Numbered from the stretch's first letter, positions 1 through 10,539 are shown. The stretch: DNA of 64,000 bases from Chroococcidiopsis sp. CCMEE 29 (GCF_023558375.1 NZ_CP083761.1:5163001-5227000), one strand, 5' to 3'. Translations and numbers: made by a program. The notes: generated from the sequence alone by a model not told the origin.

Positions 1-509
1 GCAGGTACGTTAACGTTAAGTAACATGAGTTCTGATAGAGGTTCCTTCTCTAGTTGAGTGAGTAGGGACTTAGCAAAAGTGACAGCGGGTCGAAAATCCT
101 TAGAAGTGAAGCTAGTAAGACTGATAGCGATACTGGGAATCCGTTCAATCACGCCTTCCATTGCCGCTGAAACGGTACCAGAGTACAAAACATCGGTACC
201 CAAATTGGCACCCTGATTAATACCGGAAAGAACAAGTTCTGGAGGACTGTCTAGCAATGCCCAAAGTGCTAGCTTAACGCAGTCAGAGGGAGTGCCAGAA
301 CATGCCCAGGCTTCGATTGAGGGGTGAAAAACTGACTCAATGATTTCCGCGCGGATCGGTTGGTGCAGGGTTAAACCATGTCCAGTTGCCGATCGCTCTC
401 GATCTGGACAAACGACTGTCACATCATGCCCTGCTGCTGCTAAGCCATTGGCTAAGCTGCGAATGCCAGGGGCAAAAATACCGTCATCGTTGCTAATTAG
501 TAATTTCAT
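1..509 (-). CDS. surE: 5'/3'-nucleotidase SurE, C-terminus outside window
   Basis: Reading the minus strand from the ATG at 509 gives [20 protein letters not shown], the classic SurE start with the metal-binding NDDG. Further on are the family motifs [17 protein letters not shown] and [19 protein letters not shown]. SurE is a metal-dependent survival phosphatase that dephosphorylates nucleoside monophosphates in the cytoplasm. About 169 codons are visible and the frame runs off the left edge, so the C-terminal third is missing only because the window ends. It is divergent from pheS, with a short shared upstream region. Confidence 0.93.
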   Translation of the reverse strand, partial: MKLLISNDDGIFAPGIRSLANGLAAAGHDVTVVCPDRERSATGHGLTLHQPIRAEIIESVFHPSIEAWACSGTPSDCVKLALWALLDSPPELVLSGINQGANLGTDVLYSGTVSAAMEGVIERIPSIAISLTSFTSKDFRPAVTFAKSLLTQLEKEPLSELMLLNVNVP

Positions 510-620
510 CAAGAAATGAGGGAGTAGACCGAGCGATCGCCTCTAAACTGATAGGATAGACTGCGTTCGTTGACGCAGCAACTGGATATATTAGAATCAC
601 CGTTGACAACTAACCTAAGC

Positions 621-1622
621 ATGACCAATCAGCCTAGCAATTTAGAGGCTCAACTGGAAGCATTACGACAGGAAGCGCAACAAGTGATCGCTGCTGCTGA
701 TACCTTAGAACGGCTGGAGGAACTCAGAGTAGTTTACCTTGGAAAGAAGGGTCAGTTGTCTGCCTTGTTGCGGAGTATGGGTCAGCTATCAACTGAGGAG
801 CGCCCGCGCATTGGAGCGATTACTAATACAGTTAAAGAGGTGCTGCAATCAGACCTGGAAAAGCAGCGGACAAGACTGCAAACTGCTCAACTCCAGGCAC
901 AATTGGAAGCTGAAACCTTAGACGTGACCATGGCAGGCGTTTATCGTCCCCTTGGTCGTATCCACCCGCTTAATAGCACCATTGATCGGGTATTGGATAT
1001 CTTTGTTGGTCTGGGCTACACTGTGGCCGAGGGACCAGAAATGGAGACGGACTACTATAACTTTGAGGCGCTGAATTTCCTGCCAGACCACCCTGCCCGT
1101 GACATGCAGGATACTCTCTATCTGCCAGATGGAAATTTGCTGCGAACCCATACCTCTAACGTTCAGATTCGCTACATGGAAGAGAGTGACCCACCAGTGC
1201 GGATTGCGGTTCCAGGTCGGGTTTATCGGCGAGATACTGTAGATGCCACTCACTCAGCCGTCTTCCATCAAATCGAAATTTTGGCGGTTGACGAGGGACT
1301 GACATTTACTGACCTCAAAGGCACCATTAAAGTGTTTTTGCAGGAAATGTTTGGCGATGTGCCAATCCGTTTCCGGGCAAGTTATTTTCCTTTCACTGAA
1401 CCCTCGGCAGAAGTGGATGTGCAATGGAAAGGTCGCTGGCTAGAAGTCATGGGTTGTGGCATGGTTGACCCCAATGTTTTCAAAGCAGTGGGTTACGACT
1501 CCGAAGTCTATACGGGTTTTGCAGCGGGTATGGGCATTGAAAGATTGGCGATGGTGCTACACCAAATTGATGATATTCGTCGTTTTTATAACAGCGATCT
1601 ACGCTTTTTGCAGCAATTCTAG
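621..1622 (+). CDS. pheS: Phenylalanyl-tRNA synthetase alpha subunit
   Basis: Class II aminoacyl-tRNA synthetase alpha chain, which charges tRNA-Phe as an alpha2beta2 enzyme with PheT. PheT is not in the window; in cyanobacteria pheS and pheT are commonly unlinked. The N-terminal coiled-coil ([20 protein letters not shown]) is followed by the catalytic core with [30 protein letters not shown] and class II motif 3, [13 protein letters not shown], near the C-terminus. The frame is open upstream to a TTG at 570, but the ATG at 621 ([15 protein letters not shown]) gives the usual family start and 333 residues, the usual length. Confidence 0.95.
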   Translation: MTNQPSNLEAQLEALRQEAQQVIAAADTLERLEELRVVYLGKKGQLSALLRSMGQLSTEERPRIGAITNTVKEVLQSDLEKQRTRLQTAQLQAQLEAETLDVTMAGVYRPLGRIHPLNSTIDRVLDIFVGLGYTVAEGPEMETDYYNFEALNFLPDHPARDMQDTLYLPDGNLLRTHTSNVQIRYMEESDPPVRIAVPGRVYRRDTVDATHSAVFHQIEILAVDEGLTFTDLKGTIKVFLQEMFGDVPIRFRASYFPFTEPSAEVDVQWKGRWLEVMGCGMVDPNVFKAVGYDSEVYTGFAAGMGIERLAMVLHQIDDIRRFYNSDLRFLQQF

Positions 1623-1656
1623 TGGCAAGGTATAGAACTGATAGGGCAACCTCCCC

Positions 1657-2592
1657 ATGACCTACATGATGGTCCAAGCCAAGGGACTGAAAAAGCGCTT
1701 TGGGAAAATGCTAGCCCTGCGAGGGATTGACCTTTCGGTACCTGCTGGCTCAGTGCTGGGTGTGCTAGGTCCCAACGGTGCAGGCAAAACCACGGCAATT
1801 AACTGCCTCACCACCTTACTCAAGCCTGACGCAGGATGGGCAGCGATCGCGGGGTATGATGTCGTCGCTCAGCCTGCGGCGGTGCGCGCACTAATTGGCG
1901 TAACGGGTCAGTTTGCTGCCGTTGATGAAGAACTAACTGCCCGCGAGAATCTCATCCTGTTCGGGCGGCTAATGCGGCTATCTGCCGCTGAGGCAGCACG
2001 ACGAGCCACGGAACTGCTAGAGCAGTTTGACTTGCTGGAGGCTGGCAACCGTCGGGTGAAAGAGTTCTCCGGCGGGATGCGACGCCGGCTCGACCTCGCA
2101 GCGAGTATTGTTGCCGAGCCTTTGGTACTGTTTCTAGACGAGCCGACCACAGGGCTTGACCCCCGCAGCCGCCGTCAGCTTTGGGAGATGGTGAGGGCGT
2201 TGAAAGAGCGGGGCATTACAATCTTGCTGACCACTCAGTACCTGGAGGAGGCTGATGAGTTGGCTGACCGGATAGTGGTCATCGATCAAGGGATGGTGAT
2301 TGCTGAAGGCACCTCAGACGATCTCAAAAACCGTGTAGGTGGAACATTCTGTGAGCTGGAACTGGCTAATCCGAGAGATGAGCCGAAAGTGCGACAACTG
2401 TTAGCAGATCTTGGCAACCTCAAGGGTAGAGGTACGCTCACACTAGCCGCACCGCACGGGGTAGCAACGCTTTCCGAGGTGGTTCGACGGGTAGATGCTG
2501 CAGGTATAGTGCTAGCAGATATCTCCCTGCGCCGTCCCAGCCTGGACGATGTATTTTTTGCCTTGACTGGTCATGCGACCGGAGAAAACTAA
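1657..2592 (+). CDS. ABC transporter ATP-binding protein, DrrA (daunorubicin-resistance) type
   Basis: A 311-residue ATPase of the DrrA/NodI-like exporter branch. Visible motifs are Walker A GPNGAGKTT near residue 43, signature SGGMRRR near 140, Walker B VLFLDEPTTGLD near 160, and an H-loop replaced in the series by LLTTQYLEEAD, typical of the Drr family. The C-terminal region after about 220 matches the accessory domain of these exporters. It is first in a three-gene operon with two ABC-2 permeases; the first permease starts on the next base after its stop. Substrate unknown: drug, lipid or polyketide export is inferred from family only. Confidence 0.9.
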   Translation: MTYMMVQAKGLKKRFGKMLALRGIDLSVPAGSVLGVLGPNGAGKTTAINCLTTLLKPDAGWAAIAGYDVVAQPAAVRALIGVTGQFAAVDEELTARENLILFGRLMRLSAAEAARRATELLEQFDLLEAGNRRVKEFSGGMRRRLDLAASIVAEPLVLFLDEPTTGLDPRSRRQLWEMVRALKERGITILLTTQYLEEADELADRIVVIDQGMVIAEGTSDDLKNRVGGTFCELELANPRDEPKVRQLLADLGNLKGRGTLTLAAPHGVATLSEVVRRVDAAGIVLADISLRRPSLDDVFFALTGHATGEN

Positions 2593-3411
2593 ATGGGTGC
2601 GATCGATCTACAGGCAAAGGCTCAGAAACTGGTAGCAATTCGGAAAGAGTCCGGTATTGAACGGGCGATCGCCGATAGCCTGATCGTCGGCTGGCGCAAC
2701 CTGATCCGTCTCAGTCGCACGCCAGCAGCGATCATATCCGTGTTGCTTTTTCCCATTTTGTTTCTCAGCGGCTTTTTACTCGCCTTCGAACGATTTATGC
2801 GGGCTCAGGGGATTGACTACGTTCAGTACCTTGTCCCTATCATTACCTTGCAAGCAATGTTTTTTACCGCGATGGGGGCAGCAACTACCCTAGCAAACGA
2901 CATTAAGTCGGGGATGCTCCAGCGCTGTCGCACCATGCCGATTTCACGAGCTGCAATTATTGGCGGACTGTTGATAGCTTACTTAGTACGGGCGATCTTC
3001 GCTACAGTCATTTTGGTTTCCTTTGCCCACCTGTATGGCTTTCGCTTTCAAGCTGGATTCCTCTCGATCTTGGAATACGTGGCGCTGACGTTACTGTTTA
3101 CTACCACCGCCGTTACTGGTTACGTGTTCTATGCGCTAAAACTCCGCCAGCCAGACTTAGTAAACTCGCTGCTGATTGTTCCCTACGGTCCCTTACTGCT
3201 ACTGAGTACTGGCTTTAGCCCTGCCGAGAATTTCCCGAATTGGCTGCAGCCGATTGTGCGTGTCCAACCGGTCAGTCATACCGCTGCTGCACTGCGGGCA
3301 TTGGTCAATGGGACGGAAATATTTCTCCCTCTTTTCTGGTCCTTGGTTTGGCTAGTTGGGCTGTTAATAGTTTTTGGATTCATGGCAATTCGGCTTTACC
3401 AGAAGGTGTAA
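2593..3411 (+). CDS. ABC-2 type permease, DrrB-like (first of two)
   Basis: A 272-residue integral membrane protein with an amphipathic N-terminus, then about six hydrophobic segments (AAIISVLLFPILFLSGFLLA first) and the ABC-2 signature loop LANDIKSGMLQRCRTMPISR. It begins directly after the ATPase stop, so translation is probably coupled. It would form the membrane pore of the exporter together with the following paralogue. Confidence 0.88.
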   Translation: MGAIDLQAKAQKLVAIRKESGIERAIADSLIVGWRNLIRLSRTPAAIISVLLFPILFLSGFLLAFERFMRAQGIDYVQYLVPIITLQAMFFTAMGAATTLANDIKSGMLQRCRTMPISRAAIIGGLLIAYLVRAIFATVILVSFAHLYGFRFQAGFLSILEYVALTLLFTTTAVTGYVFYALKLRQPDLVNSLLIVPYGPLLLLSTGFSPAENFPNWLQPIVRVQPVSHTAAALRALVNGTEIFLPLFWSLVWLVGLLIVFGFMAIRLYQKV

Positions 3412-4238
3412 TGATGTCTGTACCCCTTCAAACTGCGGCTGAACTAGTGGCAACTCGCCAGGAAGGTGGGATTGTCCGCACGCTTGGAGATATAGCACTG
3501 GTTGCCCAACGCAACCTGCTCCTCGACTTGAGAAACCCAGCGGTGCTTGTGGGTGGGACTGCATTCCCGGTGTTCTTGCTACTCATCTTCACCGCCAGCT
3601 TTGCCAAAGTGGTGATACCGGAGGGAAACTATGCTAACTACGCCCAGTTTATAGTACCGCTAAGTACAGTTCAGGGACTACTATTCAGCACTGTTAGTAT
3701 TGGCACTACGCTATACAACGACCTTGAAAGTGGTATGGATCGACGACTGCGGACTCTACCCATTGCCCGGTCAGCGGTGCTGGCTGGACGAATTCTCGGA
3801 GGTGCAGGGCGTTTACTGGTGCAGGTGGTAATTATCACGTTAGTTGGATACTCGGTAGGCTTCCGCTTCCAAACCGGCTTCCTCTCTATAATTACGTTTC
3901 TGCTTTTGCCCGTTGTCTTCGCGTCTTCCTTCGCCTGGATCGCCGCCTTGATTGCGCTCAAAGCGAAGGCAGTAGAGTCAGTGCAGGTGGGAATTACACC
4001 GTGGCTACTACCGCTGACTTTCCTCAGTATTGGCTATGTGCCCAAGGAGGGCTTCCCGGAATGGCTTCAGGGTTTTGTTGCAATCAACCCTGTCTCATCT
4101 GCGGCACAGGCTCTTCGAGGTTTGGCTGCGGGTGGTCCAGTAGCGGGCTTCGTAGCTGCCACCTTGTTGTGGAGTGCTGCTTTGACCGTCGTGTTTGGCA
4201 CTTTAGCGACCCGCGCCTATCAGCGTCGTAGCTCCTGA
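3411..4238 (+). CDS. ABC-2 type permease, DrrB-like (second of two)
   Basis: A 276-residue paralogue of the preceding permease, sharing the loop LYNDLESGMDRRLRTLPIAR and the repeated segment GFRFQTGFLSI. The frame is open upstream to 3240, but the first credible start is the ATG at 3411, which overlaps the previous stop by one base; an adjacent ATG at 3414 is equally possible. Two different permeases with one ATPase suggest a heterodimeric channel. No recognisable biosynthetic gene is adjacent, so the exported compound cannot be named. Confidence 0.87.
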   Translation: MMSVPLQTAAELVATRQEGGIVRTLGDIALVAQRNLLLDLRNPAVLVGGTAFPVFLLLIFTASFAKVVIPEGNYANYAQFIVPLSTVQGLLFSTVSIGTTLYNDLESGMDRRLRTLPIARSAVLAGRILGGAGRLLVQVVIITLVGYSVGFRFQTGFLSIITFLLLPVVFASSFAWIAALIALKAKAVESVQVGITPWLLPLTFLSIGYVPKEGFPEWLQGFVAINPVSSAAQALRGLAAGGPVAGFVAATLLWSAALTVVFGTLATRAYQRRSS

Positions 4239-4244
4239 AGAAGG

Positions 4245-4294
4245 GGTCAGGGGTCGGGGGTCAGGGAAATAGAGAAAGAGCAGGACCCCTGACC
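4245..4294. repeat. Inverted heptamer-type repeat, possible terminator
   Basis: GGTCAGGGGTC at 4245-4255 pairs perfectly with GACCCCTGACC at 4284-4294. The GGGGTCA heptamer is repeated on the left arm. It lies 6 nt after the stop of the exporter operon, so a terminator role is plausible, although no T-tract follows. The same heptamer family reappears at about 37323-37350. Confidence 0.6.
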
Positions 4295-4450
4295 TTAAAT
4301 CGCAGGATGCATTGTAACCTCTGAATACTTGTGTTAATTTTGGCAGAAATCTACATGAATCCCTAAAAGCGTTGCTGGATGCTACCGTTTTTGATTAGAA
4401 AGGCTAAAAATAGGTACTCTGCAAGTCCCTTGCAGCACCAGTTTCTCAAT

Positions 4451-4478
4451 CCAAAATCTAAAATCTAAAATCTAAAAT
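4451..4478. repeat. Short tandem repeat, AAATCTA heptamers (STRR-like)
   Basis: Four consecutive AAAATCT-type heptamers lie in the 444-bp gap between the exporter operon and topA. Such heptamer arrays are characteristic of filamentous cyanobacterial intergenic DNA. Apart from this and the repeat at 4245-4294 I see nothing coding in 4239-4682. Confidence 0.7.
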
Positions 4479-4682
4479 TGGTAGCATCTTGGGCTGTACT
4501 CTGAAGAGTGTTGTAGCCACTGATGTTAGATATAAGTTAAAGATTGAGATAGTTTGGTGATTGAGGCAGAGCAATCTTACTCAAATTTTGCCTCTATCGA
4601 ACAGTTAGCTCTTGACATTTGGCTAAAATTCTCTAATAAATTTGACTTCTTAGCTTCGCTGCTACCTTTCTTTAAAGTTCCC

Positions 4683-7382
4683 ATGTCAACTCTCGTCATC
4701 GTCGAATCTCCTACCAAAGCACGTACCATTCGCAACTACCTGCCAGCTGGCTATCGAGTAGAAGCGTCTATGGGTCATGTGCGTGACCTACCCCAGTCCG
4801 CTAGTGAAATTCCGGCGACATTCAAGGGGGAAAAATGGGCGCAGCTGGGCGTAAATGTGGACGCTGACTTTGAACCACTGTATGTCGTCCCCAAGGATAA
4901 AAAGAAAGTAGTCACCCAACTGAAAGAAGCACTTCAATCCGCGAATGAATTGGTACTAGCCACTGACGAAGACAGGGAAGGTGAAAGTATCAGCTGGCAT
5001 TTGTTGCAGCTATTGAAGCCTAAAGTCCCAATCAAGCGAATGGTGTTTCACGAAATCACCCAAGATGCCATCCGCAAAGCCTTGAAAAACTGTCGCAATA
5101 TTGATGAGCAGGTAGTACGCGCCCAAGAAACTAGAAGAATTTTAGATAGGCTCGTAGGTTATACCCTATCTCCTCTGCTGTGGAAAAAAATTGCCTGGGG
5201 ACTATCAGCTGGACGGGTACAGTCAGTGGCGGTGCGATTGTTGGTAAGTCGGGAACGGCAACGCCGTGCCTTCCGCCAAGGTAGCTATTGGGATCTCAAA
5301 GCAACATTAGAGCAGGAAAAATCTCCCTTTACTGCCCAGTTAGTCACCCTAAGCGGAACCAAGCTGGCTAATGGTAATGACTTTGACCCTGCCACCGGTC
5401 AAGTTTTTGCTGGGCGAATTGTAGTTTTACTGAATGAAGCTGAAGCCAGAGCCCTCCAGGAACGTTTGACTGGTAAGACTTGGACGGTTACAGACCTAGA
5501 GGAACGCCCGGTTACTCGCAAACCTGCGCCACCGTTTACAACCTCTACGTTGCAACAGGAAGCTAACCGTAAACTACGTTTGTCGGCTCGTGACACAATG
5601 CGGACTGCTCAGAGTCTGTACGAGCAAGGTTATATCACTTACATGCGGACCGATTCGGTGCATTTGTCTGAGCAGGCGATCGCTGCTGCCCGTAGCTGTG
5701 TTGAGCAACTGTACGGCAAACCGTACCTCAGTCCTCAACCTCGCCGATACACTACGAAAAGCAAAGGCGCTCAAGAGGCACACGAAGCAATTCGCCCAGC
5801 GGGTAGCACCTTCCGTACACCCCAGGAAACCGGTTTGAGAGGTCGGGAACTTGCACTTTACGACTTAATTTGGAAGCGTACTGTTGCTTGCCAAATGGCA
5901 GATGCGCGACAAACACAAATTACCGTGCAATTACAAGTTGAAGAAGCCGGCTTTAGAGCTAGTGGCAAGCGAATTGACTTCCCTGGTTATTTACGGGCTT
6001 ATGTGGAAGGCTCAGACGATCCAGAAGCTGCTTTGGAAGATCAGGAAGTGATCTTGCCGCCCTTAAAGGTAGGCGATCACCCAAACTGCACTACCTTAGA
6101 AGCGATTGGTCATGAAACCCAACCTCCAGCCCGCTATACCGAAGCTTCTCTGGTTAAAACACTAGAAAGCGAAGGCATTGGTCGTCCCAGCACCTATGCC
6201 AGTATCATCGGCACTATCATTGACCGAGGGTACGCTCAACTGGTTAGCAACGCTTTAGTTCCCACCTTCACTGCCTTTGCTGTTACTGCTCTGCTAGAAC
6301 AACATTTCCCCGACTTGGTGAACACTAGCTTTACCTCTCGCATGGAGCAAACTTTGGATGAAATTGCCACGGGCGAAGCAAAATGGCTCCCTTACCTGAA
6401 GGAATTTTATTTGGGAGACAACGGGCTAGAAACGTTGGTTAAGGAGCGGGAAAGCCAAATTGACGGTAACACAGCCCGGACTGTCGAATTGGAGGACTTG
6501 GATGCCAAAGTTCGCATTGGTAAATATGGTCCCTATATTGAGGCACAAAATGGCAATGGTATTGTTACCGCTTCAATTCCCAAAGATTTAACCCCGGCTG
6601 ACTTAGATCCAGAACAAGTGGAACTGTTGCTGCGGCAAAAAACCGAAGGACCAGATGAGGTGGGACGCCATCCTGAAACCGGTGAACCGATTTATCTGAA
6701 GATTGGAACTTACGGCCCCTATGTGCAGTTGGGTGAAAAATCTGACGAGAATCCTAAACCGAAGATGGTTTCCTTGCCCAAGGGAGTAAATTCGGAAAAC
6801 CTGACTCTGGATATGGCTGTTGGGCTTTTATCTCTACCTCGTACTTTGGGCGTTCACCCCGCTACTGGTGGTAAGATTCAAGCGAGTCTGGGACGATTTG
6901 GTCCCTATGTGGTTCACGACCAGGGCAAGGAGGGGAAAGACTACCGATCGCTCAAAGCAGGTGATAATGTCTTGACAATTTCTCTGGAGCGTGCACTAGA
7001 ACTGCTAGCAGAACCTAAGAAGGGACGCAGGAATAGTGCTAGCAAGTCTAAGCAAGCGTTGCGAGAACTGGGTACTCACCCAACTGATCGAGAGCCAGTG
7101 AATATTTACGATGGTCCTTATGGTCCCTACATCAAGCATGGCAAAACTAATGTGGGTTTACCAGAAGGTCAATCGGTTGAAGATATGACGCTTGCTACAG
7201 CACTAGAACTATTAGCGACTAAGAAATCTAGCGCCAAATCAACTCGTAAGTCGAGTTCGTCAGCAGCTAGCTCCAACGGTAAAGCAGGTGCCAAGTCATC
7301 CACTGCTGCTAATAAAACTACAACCTCTAGCAGTTCTAGCCGCAAGACAACAGCAAAGTCCAACTCTAAAGCAAACACTTGA
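4683..7382 (+). CDS. topA: DNA topoisomerase I
   Basis: Type IA topoisomerase that relaxes negative supercoils. The Toprim domain starts at once ([15 protein letters not shown]) with the acidic DEDREGE near residue 97. The catalytic tyrosine is Y320 in ITYMRTDS. From about residue 600 there are four GPY(I/V) repeats ([32 protein letters not shown]) instead of zinc fingers, the usual cyanobacterial arrangement, followed by a Lys/Ser-rich tail of about 50 residues. The frame continues upstream to a GTG at 4554, but the ATG at 4683 gives the conserved start and 899 residues. The extra 43 upstream codons look non-conserved. Confidence 0.95.
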   Translation: MSTLVIVESPTKARTIRNYLPAGYRVEASMGHVRDLPQSASEIPATFKGEKWAQLGVNVDADFEPLYVVPKDKKKVVTQLKEALQSANELVLATDEDREGESISWHLLQLLKPKVPIKRMVFHEITQDAIRKALKNCRNIDEQVVRAQETRRILDRLVGYTLSPLLWKKIAWGLSAGRVQSVAVRLLVSRERQRRAFRQGSYWDLKATLEQEKSPFTAQLVTLSGTKLANGNDFDPATGQVFAGRIVVLLNEAEARALQERLTGKTWTVTDLEERPVTRKPAPPFTTSTLQQEANRKLRLSARDTMRTAQSLYEQGYITYMRTDSVHLSEQAIAAARSCVEQLYGKPYLSPQPRRYTTKSKGAQEAHEAIRPAGSTFRTPQETGLRGRELALYDLIWKRTVACQMADARQTQITVQLQVEEAGFRASGKRIDFPGYLRAYVEGSDDPEAALEDQEVILPPLKVGDHPNCTTLEAIGHETQPPARYTEASLVKTLESEGIGRPSTYASIIGTIIDRGYAQLVSNALVPTFTAFAVTALLEQHFPDLVNTSFTSRMEQTLDEIATGEAKWLPYLKEFYLGDNGLETLVKERESQIDGNTARTVELEDLDAKVRIGKYGPYIEAQNGNGIVTASIPKDLTPADLDPEQVELLLRQKTEGPDEVGRHPETGEPIYLKIGTYGPYVQLGEKSDENPKPKMVSLPKGVNSENLTLDMAVGLLSLPRTLGVHPATGGKIQASLGRFGPYVVHDQGKEGKDYRSLKAGDNVLTISLERALELLAEPKKGRRNSASKSKQALRELGTHPTDREPVNIYDGPYGPYIKHGKTNVGLPEGQSVEDMTLATALELLATKKSSAKSTRKSSSSAASSNGKAGAKSSTAANKTTTSSSSSRKTTAKSNSKANT

Positions 7383-7479
7383 GCGGTTGAAGGCAAGTTT
7401 AATCGCTTACTTGAGCTCCAATAGTGCCGTGGTAGGAGTTTTGGAGGTAAAAAGTGACTTCGCATCTATTCTGAGTGAG

Positions 7480-8211
7480 ATGGAGGGAGAAAATCCCACT
7501 ACTTCAGTTGGCCAGATTTATGGCATTGATTTAGGATTGAAACACTTTGCTGTTGTCACAGATGGCGAAAAAGTGTCCAGATACGGCAATCCTAAACATC
7601 TTGCCAAACATGAAAAAAACCTAAAACGTAAGCAACAAAAGCTAGCACGTAAACAAAAAGGAAGTAATTCTCGTTACAGATATAGAAAAGTTGTTGCCAA
7701 AGTGTACGAACGAGTTAGCAACTCGCGGCAAGATTTTCTGCATAAACTTAGTTATAAGTTGGTCAGCGATAGCCAAGCTGTCATAGTAGAGAATCTTCAT
7801 GTCAAGGGCATGGTTCGTCATCACAATTTGGCGAAAGCAATATCCGATGTTGGTTGGGGAACATTTATCAACTTTTTAGCCTACAAACTAGAACGCAAAG
7901 GCGCAAAGTTGGTTGAGATTGATAGATGGTTCCCTAGTTCCAAGCTCTGCTCTAATTGTTTCTATCAAGTTGGCGAGATGTCGTTAGATGTGAGGGAATG
8001 GTCTTGTCCCCACTGCGGCACTCATCATGACCGCGATGGTAACGCAGCCATCAATATTAGAGCAGAGGGACTCAGGATGCTAAAGGCGGAGGGTTCAGCC
8101 GTCTCTGCTGTAGGAGGGGAGCTAAGACCAAAAATGGGACGAAAGTCTCACTTGAGGCACTCCCCTATGAGTACAGAAGCTCATGGTTCAGCCGAAGGCA
8201 ACCGTGAGTAG
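7480..8211 (+). pseudogene. TnpB (IS200/IS605 OrfB family), N-terminally truncated
   Basis: RNA-guided nuclease/transposon accessory protein fragment. The RuvC-like segments are present: IDLGLKHFAV, VENLHVKGM and HHDRDGNAAINI, with the zinc finger CSNC/CPHC between the last two. The usual N-terminal HTH and about 170 residues are missing. Recognisable TnpB sequence begins near the ATG at 7480; the in-frame codons 7384-7479 between topA and this point are not recognisable TnpB. No TnpA is nearby. It is probably inactive, but its 3' end and right-end hairpin remain. Confidence 0.85.
8180..8208 (+). repeat. Right-end hairpin of the IS200/IS605-type element
   Basis: An imperfect stem of about 29 nt runs from CTCATGGTT through the GAA loop to AACCGTGAG and overlaps the last tnpB codons. 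TTCAC follows at 8212-8216, a plausible right cleavage site, and the interrupted DUF29 frame resumes at 8218. In this family such a 3' hairpin forms part of the transposon end and of the guide (omega) RNA. Confidence 0.6.
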
Positions 8212-8217
8212 TTCACA

Positions 8218-8466
8218 TGGCAGTATCAGCCAGAACAACGCAGTGGTAGTTGGAGAGCGTCAATTCGCAACTCCAGAAGATACCTGCAAGAACTATTAGA
8301 TGAAAATCCATCGCTTCAAGGCGATTTTCTTTTAGAGTCTCTGCCTAAAGCCTACAAAAAAGCGAGAGAAGAAGCCTCTGACGAGACGACTATTTACCTA
8401 GAAAACTTCCCTGAAGGCTGCCCTTACAGTATCGAGCAGATCCTGGATTCTGATTTTCTGCCATAG
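8218..8466 (+). pseudogene. DUF29 protein, C-terminal remnant cut by TnpB element
   Basis: The frame from TGG at 8218 reads WQYQPEQRSGSWRASIRNSR and ends ENFPEGCPYSIEQILDSDFLP, the conserved C-terminal half of DUF29 proteins (82 residues). The break falls at the usual LLHLLK-W junction of the family, immediately after the TnpB element. The N-terminal half is not found on the other side of the element, so it was lost. DUF29 proteins are small cytoplasmic proteins of unknown function that are abundant in cyanobacteria. Confidence 0.85.
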
Positions 8467-8485
8467 ACCGATCTTTTTTGAATAA

Positions 8486-9445
8486 CTAGGGAATCAAGAC
8501 GATTTTGCCATAGGAACCAGGTTCCATTATGGCTCGGTGGGCGCGTGGCGCTTCTGCCAAAGGTATCTCTTGACCTACTACCGGGCACAATGTGCCGTTT
8601 GCCAAACCTGCAACAACCGCGGCATGAATACTTGATATTTCTGGTGCAGCAGCATTGAATAGAAACATACCCAAAATACTGGCATCACGATTCATTGCCT
8701 CGCGGGGATTAATTTCGACAGTCCCTCGGCTGCCAATAATTACTACTCGACCACTCTGAGCTAAAATGCCCAAGTCTTTGCTCAAGTTAGCATTAGCGAG
8801 CATTTCCAGAATGACAGCCACACCCAGACCATTAGTCAGCTGGATAACCTGCTCTAAATAATCCGGCGCGTAATGATCGAGGACGTGATGGGCACCCTGA
8901 TCGGTTACTAAGTACCGCCCTTGCTCGGAACCAGCAGTACCAATCACTGTCATGCCAGCAGCAAGCGCTAGTTGCAATGCTGCGATCCCAACGCCGCCGC
9001 TAGCACCATGAATCAATACAATTTCTCCTGGCACAGCCTTGGCTATCTGAAACAGAGCGCGGTAGGCAGTAGCATAAGGAACATTGACCGCAGCACCTTG
9101 GGCGAAAGAAATGTGTTGCGGCAGTCGATGGACTTGGGAGTGTTCGCAAAGTGCCAGTTCAGCATAGGTTCCGCTGATTGCTCCCGACGTGTAGACTCGG
9201 TCGCCCACCGCTACATTTGTGACATTCTCGCCAACAGATTCTACAATCCCGGCGGCATCCATGCCTGGAGTATAGGGCAATCTAAGTTTGGAATTAGAGC
9301 CTGAGCGTAAGTAAGTATCAACCGGGTTAACCCCAATCGCATTTACCCGCACCACTACTTGCTCAGCACCAGGCTGAAGGTCTGGTGTTTCCTCCAACTG
9401 CATTACCTCTGGACCACCGAATTCATGAACTCGAATTGCTTTCAT
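8486..9445 (-). CDS. Zinc-independent quinone oxidoreductase / MDR-family NADPH dehydrogenase
   Basis: Medium-chain dehydrogenase/reductase of the quinone oxidoreductase branch, which uses NADPH to reduce quinones or enones. It starts MKAIRVHEFGGPEVMQLEE and carries the Rossmann motif HGASGGVGIAALQLA in the middle. The ATG at 9445 is preferred over an upstream TTG at 9472 because GGAG lies just before it and it matches the family start; this gives 319 residues. A nearby HxlR regulator (10653) of the type that often controls quinone reductases suggests a redox or electrophile response. Confidence 0.88.
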   Translation of the reverse strand: MKAIRVHEFGGPEVMQLEETPDLQPGAEQVVVRVNAIGVNPVDTYLRSGSNSKLRLPYTPGMDAAGIVESVGENVTNVAVGDRVYTSGAISGTYAELALCEHSQVHRLPQHISFAQGAAVNVPYATAYRALFQIAKAVPGEIVLIHGASGGVGIAALQLALAAGMTVIGTAGSEQGRYLVTDQGAHHVLDHYAPDYLEQVIQLTNGLGVAVILEMLANANLSKDLGILAQSGRVVIIGSRGTVEINPREAMNRDASILGMFLFNAAAPEISSIHAAVVAGLANGTLCPVVGQEIPLAEAPRAHRAIMEPGSYGKIVLIP

Positions 9446-9489
9446 GGTTTTCTCCGGTTGGTTTATGCTCAACTAATTCCAGCGTTGCC

Positions 9490-10539
9490 TTAATCGTTTG
9501 GCTTTGATTCTTCTGGTAGTATACTGAGAACCAGTTTTTCAGAGCGGCGAAGGATTGTTAGCTGCGATCGCACTCCAACTCCTTCGTGGGTTAACACTTT
9601 ATGCAAGTCATCGATATTGGCGATTGGTTGATTATTCAAGCCAACAATCACATCTCCTTCCCGTAGCCCTGCCGTTTGTGCTGGGCTGTTTGGTTCAATC
9701 GAGATTGCCAAAACACCACTTTCTACCGACAACTCATGAAATAGCACCACGCGGCGCGGTAGTGGTACGTTTTGTCCGCCGACACCGATGTAACCACGCC
9801 GGAATTTGCCTTCTTTAATCAGCGGTCCGATAATCATCTTGGCTGTGTTGATTGGTACAGCAAAGCAAATACCCTGTGCTGACATAATCACCGCTGTATT
9901 AACGCCGATCACTTCTCCGTGTGATGTTACTAGCGGACCACCTGAGTTACCTGGGTTAAGCGCGGCGTCAGTCTGGATAATGTTATCGATTAGCCGCCCA
10001 GACCTGGATCTAAAAGAACGTCCAAGAGCGCTGACTACTCCTGTCGTGACTGTGGTTTGGAAACCGTAAGGATTGCCGATCGCGATCGCCAACTGACCTG
10101 ATCGTAAAGATTGCGAGTCGCCTAAACGTGCTGCGACTAGGTTTGGTGCATGGATTCTGATTACCGCTAAATCCGTATCCGGGTCATCTCCGATCATCTC
10201 TGCCAGAAAACGGCGACCATCCGAGAGCGCCACCTCAATTTTGCTGGCACCATGCACAACATGGCTATTCGTAAGAATGTAACCATCTCCGGTGAAAATA
10301 AAGCCGGAGCCATTGCCTTGCACTTCTTGAGCAAAGCTCTGATTATTACTCCGGCGACCTCTTAGTTGCCGTTGCACATCAATATTGACAACTGCTGGGC
10401 TGACGTTCTCTACTACGCTGATGACGGCTTGAGAATAAGCATCCAGCAGCTGCTCATCAGCAGTAGGGGTGGTTGCAGGGCTTCGCATCCCCTCAGTCTC
10501 GAAATTACTGTTTGATCCCAGTTGCAGAATTCTTGTCAT
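9490..10539 (-). CDS. HtrA/Deg-type serine protease with PDZ domain
   Basis: S1C protease, 349 residues. The catalytic triad is visible: H93 (TNSHVVHG), D123 (DTDLAVIRI) and S199 (NPGNSGGPL). A single PDZ domain spans about residues 265-345 (AGLREGDVIVGLNNQPI). There is no hydrophobic signal sequence, unlike HhoA/HhoB/HtrA, so it may act in the cytosol or peripherally. It lies 44 bp upstream of, and in the same direction as, the oxidoreductase and is divergent from the HxlR gene, which suggests a stress-response group. Confidence 0.9.
   Translation of the reverse strand: MTRILQLGSNSNFETEGMRSPATTPTADEQLLDAYSQAVISVVENVSPAVVNIDVQRQLRGRRSNNQSFAQEVQGNGSGFIFTGDGYILTNSHVVHGASKIEVALSDGRRFLAEMIGDDPDTDLAVIRIHAPNLVAARLGDSQSLRSGQLAIAIGNPYGFQTTVTTGVVSALGRSFRSRSGRLIDNIIQTDAALNPGNSGGPLVTSHGEVIGVNTAVIMSAQGICFAVPINTAKMIIGPLIKEGKFRRGYIGVGGQNVPLPRRVVLFHELSVESGVLAISIEPNSPAQTAGLREGDVIVGLNNQPIANIDDLHKVLTHEGVGVRSQLTILRRSEKLVLSILPEESKPND

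Noticed and set aside
3240-3410. Upstream extension of the second exporter permease to 3240
   Set aside because: It overlaps the first permease in another frame and encodes non-conserved cysteine-rich sequence; the ATG at 3411 fits the family.
4554-4682. N-terminal extension of topA
   Set aside because: The extra 43 residues precede the universally conserved Toprim start and are not recognisable; ATG 4683 is better.
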